This document shows, in pieces, positions 7,407 through 14,380 of a stretch of 64,000 bases of DNA. The stretch lies in NCBI RefSeq assembly GCF_000422905.1, contig NZ_AUGY01000028.1:1-64000 (forward strand), given 5' to 3'. The DNA comes from Paenibacillus alginolyticus DSM 5050 = NBRC 15375 (GTDB taxonomy: Bacteria; Bacillota; Bacilli; Paenibacillales; NBRC-103111). The first letter of the stretch is position 1; every line of letters begins with the position of its first letter. Both the position numbers and the translations under genes were made by a program. The notes under the pieces were generated by a model. The model was given only the letters and a program-made list of their open reading frames with translations, ran no database searches and had not been told where the DNA came from.

Positions 7407-7823
7407 ATGCGGATAGAGGGCTACATTTCGAAGAGGAACATAAAGCGCTGGTTGGAGAATTACGAATCCCTGGCTGCTGGTGACAGGCCTTACGATGCTA
7501 TACCGGGAAGTAGCGGCCCGAAGAACACCGACGGAGTAGTAAGCGGCGGGCGGCTGAATAAAATTATGTTGGACGATGCGCTGGAGCAGCTGCGGAAGGA
7601 AATGTCCTTTTCTTATTATTGCGTTCGGTTTACATATATCAGACCGATCCTACAGAAAGAAGCCCTACGCAAACTTAACGTAAGGCGGCCCGTATTTGTC
7701 CGGGGACTGGAGCAGGGCGAAGAATTCATATACCGGGCAATAAACGGCGGCGCTGCCGAAGAAAAGGAAAGCCTGCAAGCTGCGCCAGGCTACAAACGAC
7801 TTGCGGAATTGATAACTCGTTAA
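7407..7823 (+). CDS. protein of unknown function
   Basis: This 138-residue protein has a basic N-terminus (ISKRNIKRWLENYESLAAGD), a central region LNKIMLDDALEQLRKEMSFS and a C-terminal FVRGLEQGEEFIYRAINGG. The ATG at 7407 is chosen because GGGGG lies six bases upstream, where the in-frame GTG at 7389 has no site. Its size and its place before structural genes resemble small late-gene activators of phages, but I see no diagnostic motif. Confidence 0.7.
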   Translation: MRIEGYISKRNIKRWLENYESLAAGDRPYDAIPGSSGPKNTDGVVSGGRLNKIMLDDALEQLRKEMSFSYYCVRFTYIRPILQKEALRKLNVRRPVFVRGLEQGEEFIYRAINGGAAEEKESLQAAPGYKRLAELITR

Positions 7824-7982
7824 CGTTGTAAAGTTGCCAAGAAATAAAGAAGTCTTTACTTCTGCAAGACCCACGACCATTGGGTTAGGTCGGCGACCTC
7901 TACGGCTGGTGGTTAACAGTCGGCGTAGAGCCTTGACGGTTTATAGGTCAAACCGATTCTAACTTTATGGTGGTGATGGAAA

Positions 7983-10601
7983 ATGTCACGCGAATTTACA
8001 ATGGGTATTCGTCTTAATTATTTTGATAACGACTTTACGCGGGGGATTCGGGAAGCGACACGGAATACAAACAGCTTCCGGGATGGGATGGCGGCAGCGA
8101 CGCGCAGCGCCACAGGCTTAACTTCTGCGGTTGGGGCGGCAGCAGTAGCCCTGGGCGGCATGGTGGCAGCTAAAAAGGGCTTCGACTGGCTTGTAGGCGC
8201 TAACGCCGATATGGAAACCTACCAAAATACGTTAACCGTCGTAATGGGGAGCGCAGAAGAAGCGACGAAGACGCTGGCCTGGGCTAATAAATTTGCTACA
8301 CAGACCCCCTTCGAAATTCCTCAAATTGTCGAAGCGACTACGAAAATGGCTTCGTACGGAATAAGCGCACAGAAGACGCTGGGCGTCGTCGGTGATATGG
8401 CTTCGGTAATGGGTAAAGATTTAATGCAGGCCGTCGAAGCTGTAGCCGATGCACAGACCGGGGAAGTAGAAAGATTAAAAGAATTCGGTATTACAAAAGG
8501 CATGATACAAGAACAGGCGAAGCTGCTGGGAAGTAACCCGATAGATAGTAAGGGCAGCATAACCGATATGCAAGGCTTTAACGCGGCGCTATTCTCGCTT
8601 ATGGAAAAACGATTCCAGGGCGGTATGGCAATGCAGGCTAAAAGTTTTAAGGGAATGCTTTCGAACGCTTCGGACTTTATGGGAAGCCTGGGCCGAAACC
8701 TGGGTAAGCCACTTTTTGACCGAAGTAAAAAGCAGCTGGAAGGATTCTTAAACACTCTTAACCAGCTGCAAAACGACGGTAGCATAGACCACTTTATAGG
8801 CAAAGTACACAAAGTCGGGGCCGTAGTCGGTAATGAAATGGCCTACGCCGGGAAGGTGTTACGCGCAGCTTTCCGGGGGATGTGGGCCATAGCAAGCCCT
8901 ATAATAAATGGGATTAGAAGCAACTGGGCGAAGTGGCAGCCCGTTATCCAGACGCTGGGCTACTCATTAGCTGCGTTTGCCGTCGGTCTAGGCGGCTTAA
9001 AGACGGCGCTTACGACTGCAAGTATAGCTATGAAACTACTGAATGTAACAATGCTGACTAACCCGGTAGGCTGGATTATCTTAGGCGTCGGCCTTCTTAT
9101 CGGGCTTTTTATCAAAATGAACGGCGGTATAGACGGTTCTAAAAAGAAGCTACTGGAAATATGGGATGTAACTAAGCATTTCGGCCAGGCTATTGCTGAC
9201 ATTTTTACGAAATCCGACCCGACCCGCCTTATGGATATGGGATTTAGCCGTAACTTTAACGTAGCCGTATGGAAAGTCGTTACCGCTGCCCGGTTTATGG
9301 CCGATCAGCTGGCGAAAGGCTGGGCATGGATACAGCAGCAAGCGATTAAATACTGGCCGACGATAAAGTCTACTGCGATTACTGTAATCAATTCGCTGGT
9401 AGCTGCCTTCAGCTGGCTTCAATCCCAGGCCATTAAATACTGGCCGATGATAAAGGCAGCTATTGTAACATCCTTCGATTACGTTAAAGCAAACGTACTG
9501 CCTGTACTTACGCAGCTGCTGACTGTAGGTAAAAATACCTTTATGCAGCTATGGGCGGTAATTAAGCCCTTCGGTATGACCCTGTACAATCTTTTCAAGG
9601 CCGTACTTCCTACGGTAATACCTGTAATACTGGGCTTAGTAAAAGGCGCAGCCTGGGCATTCTCTAACATCCTATGGCCCGCTATTCTAATTATCGGTAA
9701 AGCTATAACCAGCATGGTAGGCGCTGTACTGCCCGTCGTAATGAGTGTCGTAACCGGGATTATTAAGGCGTTTACGGCTGTACTAAATTGGGCGGCGGTA
9801 ATATGGCCCGCAGTAGTGAAAGTCGCGGGGGCTGCCTTCGTCTTCTTACAATTCTGGTGGGCGGCTATGGGGCCTTATATTATGGCGGCGCTGCAAGTCA
9901 TTACTTCGATAATCGTAGGGGCCTTTAAGGTAATCATGGCCGTTATAAAATTTATCTGGACGACGATCAGCAGCATTATAAGTACCGCCTGGGCGATTAT
10001 ATCCGGGATTATACAAACGGCTCTAGGGTTGCTTACTGGTGACTGGAAAATGGCCTGGGATGGTATAAAAACCATTTTCGAAGGCATATGGAACGGTATT
10101 ATAGACTTCCTAGGCGGCCTGGGTAGCCTGTTCTATGATTCGGGTAAAGCTATCATTACGACGCTGGTAGACGGTATAAAAAGTATGGCAATGGCCCCGG
10201 TAAATGCGATTAAGGGCGTAATGGAAAAAGTACGCGAATTTCTTCCATTCTCCGACGCGAAGAAGGGGCCGCTTTCGCAGTTAACGTACAGCGGGGGCGC
10301 TATCATGACGACTCTATCGGCTGGCGTCGATATGAAAGCTGGGATGCTACAAGATGCCGTAGGCGGCGCATTCTCTAATGCGGGTACAAACATCACCCCT
10401 AACCAGGTAAACGCCGTGGTAGCCCCGCCAGCGAAGGCAGAAGCATTAGCCCCAGTGTTCAATATCGGGGACATAAACATAAACGCAGCGGAAGGCATGG
10501 ACGGAAAACAATTGTACCAAGAATTTATAAACGAACTTTATAATCAGGCTAAAAATGCAACGGCCCTTTTGAGCAGTAGTAATAAGGCAGCATTAATTTA
10601 A
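7983..10601 (+). CDS. phage tail tape-measure protein
   Basis: This 872-residue protein has the features of a siphophage tape measure. It has an N-terminal Ala/Gly-rich hydrophobic segment (SAVGAAAVALGGMVAAKKG), ETYQNTLTVVMGSAEEATK and FATQTPFEIPQIVEATTKM. Several hydrophobic helices follow (NPVGWIILGVGLLIGLFIKM), with a tandem repeat of WxxxQAIKYWPxIK at about 445-490. The C-terminal block FLPFSDAKKGPLSQL is characteristic of the family. Such proteins set tail length, about 0.15 nm per residue, which here would mean roughly 130 nm. No tail tube, chaperone, capsid or large terminase gene accompanies it, which is unusual. Confidence 0.9.
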   Translation: MSREFTMGIRLNYFDNDFTRGIREATRNTNSFRDGMAAATRSATGLTSAVGAAAVALGGMVAAKKGFDWLVGANADMETYQNTLTVVMGSAEEATKTLAWANKFATQTPFEIPQIVEATTKMASYGISAQKTLGVVGDMASVMGKDLMQAVEAVADAQTGEVERLKEFGITKGMIQEQAKLLGSNPIDSKGSITDMQGFNAALFSLMEKRFQGGMAMQAKSFKGMLSNASDFMGSLGRNLGKPLFDRSKKQLEGFLNTLNQLQNDGSIDHFIGKVHKVGAVVGNEMAYAGKVLRAAFRGMWAIASPIINGIRSNWAKWQPVIQTLGYSLAAFAVGLGGLKTALTTASIAMKLLNVTMLTNPVGWIILGVGLLIGLFIKMNGGIDGSKKKLLEIWDVTKHFGQAIADIFTKSDPTRLMDMGFSRNFNVAVWKVVTAARFMADQLAKGWAWIQQQAIKYWPTIKSTAITVINSLVAAFSWLQSQAIKYWPMIKAAIVTSFDYVKANVLPVLTQLLTVGKNTFMQLWAVIKPFGMTLYNLFKAVLPTVIPVILGLVKGAAWAFSNILWPAILIIGKAITSMVGAVLPVVMSVVTGIIKAFTAVLNWAAVIWPAVVKVAGAAFVFLQFWWAAMGPYIMAALQVITSIIVGAFKVIMAVIKFIWTTISSIISTAWAIISGIIQTALGLLTGDWKMAWDGIKTIFEGIWNGIIDFLGGLGSLFYDSGKAIITTLVDGIKSMAMAPVNAIKGVMEKVREFLPFSDAKKGPLSQLTYSGGAIMTTLSAGVDMKAGMLQDAVGGAFSNAGTNITPNQVNAVVAPPAKAEALAPVFNIGDININAAEGMDGKQLYQEFINELYNQAKNATALLSSSNKAALI

Positions 10602-10627
10602 TCCGAAACACAGGAGGGTATCTGAAA

Positions 10628-10876
10628 ATGAAAGAAAAAAGAATTTTATTAGAAAATGCGGTGCTAAAGCAAGCTGCTACACTTAATCCGATTCACATGA
10701 AGCAAGTTGTACTGGCGCTGGAAGACCGGGAATACGCAGAATTACTGGAGTACATTGACCAGGACGAATTGAATCCGACCAGCGTAAACAGGGCGTTAAA
10801 GCACCTGGCCGCAACTGAACCGAATTTATTCTACTCGCCTGAAAAGGCGAAAGACCTGGACAACGGTAGCAATTAA
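10628..10876 (+). CDS. small protein of unknown function
   Basis: This 82-residue protein is acidic and helical (HMKQVVLALEDREYAELLEY, then LNPTSVNRALKHLAA). It follows the tape-measure gene by 26 bases, with an AGGAGGG site before its ATG. It could be a tail-associated accessory protein by position, but no family is recognised. Confidence 0.7.
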   Translation: MKEKRILLENAVLKQAATLNPIHMKQVVLALEDREYAELLEYIDQDELNPTSVNRALKHLAATEPNLFYSPEKAKDLDNGSN

Positions 10877-10905
10877 AATAAATCCAAAGTAGGGGGAATT
10901 TAACC

Positions 10906-11673
10906 ATGATTAGAGCGTATGAAGAAATGGTAGAGAGTATTAAGGCGTTTGACGCCGCACAGGGGATGGACAACGGACAACTGGCAGCAGCAGCTGCGGA
11001 AGTGGAGCAAGCCCGCCAGCGGTATAATAGCCTGCTGGAAGAAGCCCTGGAGAACCCGGAACTGGCCGCAGATGTAGCCAAGGCTCAGGGAATGGTAACT
11101 ATCATGGAAACGAAACTGCAACGTCTACAGGCAAAGCTGGATGCTGGAAAGAAGCCGTACCCGGACGGCATGGCGGTAGCCTTTATGAACGTCCAGGGGG
11201 AAATTCGCCGCAAAATCGCAGACGGTAGCCTGCTTCGAGAGGAATTCCAGCCCCACCTAAACGACATGGCCCAGCATAGGCAGGCCTACCTGGGAAAATT
11301 AGCTACTGTGCTTGTCAAGATGCACGAAGTAAATAAAACTTTAGAGCATATCCAGCACAGCACAGCAAGCGCCGTACTTCGTTACACTGGCAAAGAAGTA
11401 AGATACGGTCTTTTCGGCTCCGAAGCATTGTCAGAATCGGACTTCAAGGAATGGGCCTGGGTTTATCAGAACGCTTACCACGAAGACCTAGGGAAAATAA
11501 GAAAAGCAGCCCTGGAGGAAGCACACCCCGAAACAAAGCTGCACCCGGTACGCAGTACGCCGAATGTAACGGTTAAAGAAGAAAAGGCCCCAGAAGCAGC
11601 GGTACACATGCAAACGCAACAATTGCAGCAATCGGACAACGGCAGTTATGTTCATCATATGCAAACAACTTAA
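10906..11673 (+). CDS. coiled-coil protein of unknown function
   Basis: This 255-residue protein is mainly helical and coiled-coil in its first 150 residues (AAAAAEVEQARQRYNSLLEE and MVTIMETKLQRLQAKLDAG). Its C-terminus is low-complexity and rich in Gln and His (MQTQQLQQS...HHMQTT). It is the last gene of the rightward block and is closed by a strong terminator. Its place after the tape measure suggests a structural or assembly accessory, which remains inference. Confidence 0.7.
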   Translation: MIRAYEEMVESIKAFDAAQGMDNGQLAAAAAEVEQARQRYNSLLEEALENPELAADVAKAQGMVTIMETKLQRLQAKLDAGKKPYPDGMAVAFMNVQGEIRRKIADGSLLREEFQPHLNDMAQHRQAYLGKLATVLVKMHEVNKTLEHIQHSTASAVLRYTGKEVRYGLFGSEALSESDFKEWAWVYQNAYHEDLGKIRKAALEEAHPETKLHPVRSTPNVTVKEEKAPEAAVHMQTQQLQQSDNGSYVHHMQTT

Positions 11674-11688
11674 CTTACAGGAAAATTC

Positions 11689-11735
11689 AAAGCCGCGTAG
11701 GACGGGATACAGCCCCGCTACGCGGCTTTCGTTTA
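11689..11735. terminator. bidirectional terminator between converging genes
   Basis: AAAGCCGCGTAG and its exact complement CTACGCGGCTTT form a 12-bp stem around a 17-base loop, with T-rich sequence to the right and A-rich sequence to the left. It can end both the rightward block and the leftward three-gene block. Confidence 0.85.
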
Positions 11736-11794
11736 GCCTGGTACGCTAATTAATTTACTGCTTCCGCGTCATGGTTTTCAGCCGCAGCTTGCGA

Positions 11795-11998
11795 TTAATC
11801 ATGACTGTGCTGTTCTATAAGTTTTAAAGTGTTATTCCATAAGTGCCTTATAGGCTTCGTGCGATTTCCCCAGGCTTTTAGAAGTTCTAGTGCCCCGGCT
11901 GGGTTCTTTTCAGCTAGTTCGGCTAACTTAACAGGTAAGTACTCCATTTGGTGAAGTAATTCGACATCAATCGGGAAACCATCATTTACTTTTTGCAT
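11795..11998 (-). CDS. small paralogous protein, copy 3 of 3
   Basis: This 67-residue protein is the distal member of a three-gene minus-strand set that shares one pattern: P-I-(D/E), then YLPVKLAELAEKN, AGALELLKAWG and IRHLWNNTLKLIE. The invariant parts are YLPxKLxEL, a WG pair and an LW near the C-terminus. AAAGGCGGG precedes the ATG. I do not recognise the family. Three diverged copies in tandem suggest repeated duplication under selection. Confidence 0.72.
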   Translation of the reverse strand: MQKVNDGFPIDVELLHQMEYLPVKLAELAEKNPAGALELLKAWGNRTKPIRHLWNNTLKLIEQHSHD

Positions 11999-12064
11999 TG
12001 TGTATCCCGCCTTTCTTATTTGTTGTTCTAAATATTTAATACAATTGCTGAAATTCCTGGTCTA

Positions 12065-12298
12065 TTACGGGGCTTTTGTATACATGGCTAATGCTGCTGT
12101 TACTTCATCCCATAGTTGGGGAACCTCTTTTTTCTTCGCGCCCCAGTCACGTAAATAACCAATGGCGGCTTCCTGGTCGCGGTAGGATAGTTCCGCTAAT
12201 TTAACTGGCAAATAGGCCGTCATATGAACTAGTTCCCAGTCAATCGGCCATGGATAGTTTGAAGGTGGTGTTCTCATTCCTTTAATATTCCGAGACAT
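12065..12298 (-). CDS. small paralogous protein, copy 2 of 3
   Basis: This 77-residue protein shares the YLPVKLAELSYRDQEAAIGY, LRDWG and PQLWDEVTAAL pattern with its two neighbours, and carries an extra 12 residues at the N-terminus. Its start overlaps the end of copy 1 by 17 bases and has a GAGGGG site inside that gene, so the two are translated from one message. Function unknown. Confidence 0.72.
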   Translation of the reverse strand: MSRNIKGMRTPPSNYPWPIDWELVHMTAYLPVKLAELSYRDQEAAIGYLRDWGAKKKEVPQLWDEVTAALAMYTKAP

Positions 12299-12491
12299 TG
12301 GATTTCCCCTCGTCTATGGCTATTAGGGTTTCATTCCAAAGGTGGGTAATGGGCATCCTACCTTCACCCCATGCCCGCAGCAACTGAAATGCGGCTTCTT
12401 CGTTTACATACGAAAGTTCTGTTAGCTTACAAGGTAAGTAGGCCAGTTGCTTTATACGTTCGATAGGTATAGGCAGTTTATTTGTTGGCAT
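12282..12491 (-). CDS. small paralogous protein, copy 1 of 3
   Basis: This 69-residue protein is the first gene of the leftward set, with AAAAGGAG ten bases before its ATG. It shares PIPIERIKQLAYLPCKLTEL, AAFQLLRAWG and ITHLWNETLIAID with copies 2 and 3. All three are short, helical and lack signal or membrane segments, so they are probably cytosolic. An immunity, anti-repressor or phage-interference role would fit the location but is not shown by the sequence. Confidence 0.72.
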   Translation of the reverse strand: MPTNKLPIPIERIKQLAYLPCKLTELSYVNEEAAFQLLRAWGEGRMPITHLWNETLIAIDEGKSNVSEY

Positions 12492-12547
12492 GAATATTCA
12501 ACTCCTTTTTATGCTAGAGTACAGTACGCCAACGCATACCGCTAGAT

Positions 12548-12644
12548 TTATCTCTAGATAACACCATTAACTTTAGATAACAATATGACGGTATAAAAAA
12601 TAGCGTGTATAATAGTAAAGACATCTTTACTACTACTAAGTAGT
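12548..12644. promoter_or_regulatory. divergent back-to-back promoters with three palindromes
   Basis: Rightward: ATGACG (12585-12590), 17 bases, TATAAT (12608-12613). Leftward, on the minus strand: TTGTTA (12578-12583), 17 bases, TATCTA (12555-12560). The two -35 boxes are one base apart. Palindromes lie over key positions: TTATCT-CT-AGATAA (12548-12561) on the leftward -10, GTAAAGA-CA-TCTTTAC (12615-12630) at the rightward start point, and ACTACT-A-AGTAGT (12632-12644). A half-copy TTTAGATAAC recurs at about 12572. This looks like a regulated switch between the paralog genes and the gene to the right. Confidence 0.55.
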
Positions 12645-12723
12645 TATTTTTTAAGTACTAGAATTCACATAACTGGAAGCCTTAAGTTAGCTTTATGAAT
12701 AAAGGGGAAGTAGGTTCTGTAAT

Positions 12724-13002
12724 ATGAGATTCGAAGCGAAGGGTACTATTCAAGGCCACGAAGTTAACGTAGCCTGGAAAGACGGCAGCTTAACCGGGAA
12801 CGGCCAGGCTATATGCATGGTATTAACCGAAGCGGCTAACCTGGAAGGCGAACTGGTAGGCCCAGTAGGGCAGCAGACCGATACGAAACACTTAGACGAC
12901 CCTTTATCTGCAATGATTATTATTGACAGGGTACTAGCCGACGCGGTATTTACCGGGGAAGTACCCAAACCAGGTAGCGCGCCTCCTTGGGCTGTTATCT
13001 AG
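12724..13002 (+). CDS. small protein of unknown function
   Basis: This 92-residue protein has a beta-rich start (MRFEAKGTIQGHEVNVAWKD) and a helical, acidic middle (DDPLSAMIIIDRVLADAVF). It lies downstream of the rightward promoter with TATAAT at 12608 and its start has a GGGGAAG-type site. It is divergent from the three paralogs and shares their control region. No family is recognised. Confidence 0.68.
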   Translation: MRFEAKGTIQGHEVNVAWKDGSLTGNGQAICMVLTEAANLEGELVGPVGQQTDTKHLDDPLSAMIIIDRVLADAVFTGEVPKPGSAPPWAVI

Positions 13003-13387
13003 TTCACATGATGAAATTAAGAAGCTTGGAGCGGAAGAGGCCGTTACGGTGGTAGGCTGAAGACGTCACAGAAGAACAACGTTTATAGTGTCATGAAGAT
13101 TGAGGAATTAACAGGTGCAAGAAAGCCGACACTGACTGGAACTACATACAATGTTGGCTGTCTGAGAAAACTAATCTGTGGTAAATCTAGTATAAATACA
13201 AGGAATTAAGCATTTTCTGTCGAATATGGCTATGATTTAAGTTGTAACGATTGACGAGAGTAGCCTTTCTAAGCTATGTTAAATTAAAAACCGCCCGGAT
13301 AGGTAAATAAAGGGAATTGGCCCAGGTTGTATGATCATATAAATTGTATAATAAATTTAGAACATCTTTTGGAAAGGAGGGGAGTAC
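13003..13387. other. degenerate 385-base gap with short ORF remnants
   Basis: No convincing gene is present. Two short in-frame stretches look like decayed coding sequence: one about 13,010-13,062 reading DEIKKLGAEEAVTVVG, and one with an ATG near 13,093 reading MKIEELTGARKPTLTG and ending near 13,209. Base composition turns AT-rich towards the defence genes. This may mark the scar where the ietAS cargo was inserted. Confidence 0.4.
13347..13352 (+). promoter_or_regulatory. candidate -10 box for ietAS
   Basis: TATAAT stands 35 bases upstream of the ATPase start in an AT-rich stretch. No good -35 hexamer is found at 16-18 bases; the best upstream match, TTGTAT, is only 14 away. The box is therefore tentative. 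Confidence 0.35.
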
Positions 13388-14374
13388 ATGAACGGAACCT
13401 TGCTTAAACGTCTGTTCAAAGCAATTAACATCGGCAGTAACGACGATCTTCAAAAGATAGCTCAAGCAATTATTGATGATGAACTAAAAAAAGGGCATAC
13501 ACAGTTAGCTAAAGAGCTGTCAAACGCAATGTTAGCTAGCGGCCGATTGATAAAGCCAGAAGCAACTTTTGAAATGAATACAAATTCAATGTCAGTATTA
13601 CCAAAGAGTAAGAGATATGAAACGCCCCTTGCAACATATATACCAAGTGATAAGCTACAGCATGACATGATCTTGCCTAATACAGTTGAAGAAAAGTTTA
13701 TTAGAATTGAAAAAGAATACGCGGCCAGAGAACGTTTAGCATTGTATGGATTTACTCCAAGAAAAAAAATATTGCTTTTTGGGCCTCCAGGCTGTGGGAA
13801 GACATTAGGGGCACAAAGATTAGCTTGGAGAACCGGCTTGCCATTGATAAAGGTAAGATTCGATTCTTTAATTTCTTCATATCTCGGTGAAACAGCTTCT
13901 AATCTTCGTTCTATTTTTGATTCAGCTGCCCATTCACCTTGTATTTTGTTTTTTGATGAATTCGATTCAATCGCAAAATCTAGAACAATGGACCAAGATG
14001 TTGGAGAAATTAAGCGTGTAGTAAACAGTTTTTTGCAATTGCTGGATGAGTACGAGTCTCCCGGGCTTTTAGTTGCTGCAACAAACTTGAATGATCAAAT
14101 TGACGCCGCGATATGGAGACGATTTGACGATAGTATCGAAATTCCTAAACCTGGTCCTGAGGAATTGAAACAGATTATTGTTGTAACGCTTTCGGGTATG
14201 AAAACTGAACGCTTTGATTGGAACATTTTATTGAAGGAAGCAGAGGGTTTCTCTGCCGCTCAAATAGTAAGAGCATCTGGTGATGCGGCTAAAAAAGTAA
14301 TACTTGATTCATCTGAATTAGTAACACAAAAAGTGCTACTGTCAGCAATCGCCGAAAATAGAGGAGTTAACTAA
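13388..14374 (+). CDS. ietA: AAA ATPase of an IetAS-type defence system
   Basis: This 328-residue AAA ATPase has Walker A GPPGCGKT at residues 132-139, Walker B CILFFDEFDS, sensor-1 VAATNLND and an arginine-finger region AAIWRRFDDSIEIPKP. The first 90 residues form an N-domain not recognised elsewhere in the window. A gene of this size directly followed by a subtilisin-like protease matches the IetAS pair. That pair is known from Ti-plasmid stability/incompatibility and from screens for anti-phage systems. AAAGGAGGGG precedes the ATG. AT-rich composition compared with the upstream genes suggests separate acquisition as cargo. Confidence 0.85.
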   Translation: MNGTLLKRLFKAINIGSNDDLQKIAQAIIDDELKKGHTQLAKELSNAMLASGRLIKPEATFEMNTNSMSVLPKSKRYETPLATYIPSDKLQHDMILPNTVEEKFIRIEKEYAARERLALYGFTPRKKILLFGPPGCGKTLGAQRLAWRTGLPLIKVRFDSLISSYLGETASNLRSIFDSAAHSPCILFFDEFDSIAKSRTMDQDVGEIKRVVNSFLQLLDEYESPGLLVAATNLNDQIDAAIWRRFDDSIEIPKPGPEELKQIIVVTLSGMKTERFDWNILLKEAEGFSAAQIVRASGDAAKKVILDSSELVTQKVLLSAIAENRGVN

Positions 14375-14380
14375 GAAGAC

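Noticed and set aside
7860-7975. tRNA gene
   Set aside because: Some pairings resemble arms, but there is no T-loop GTTCRA consensus and no proper acceptor stem.
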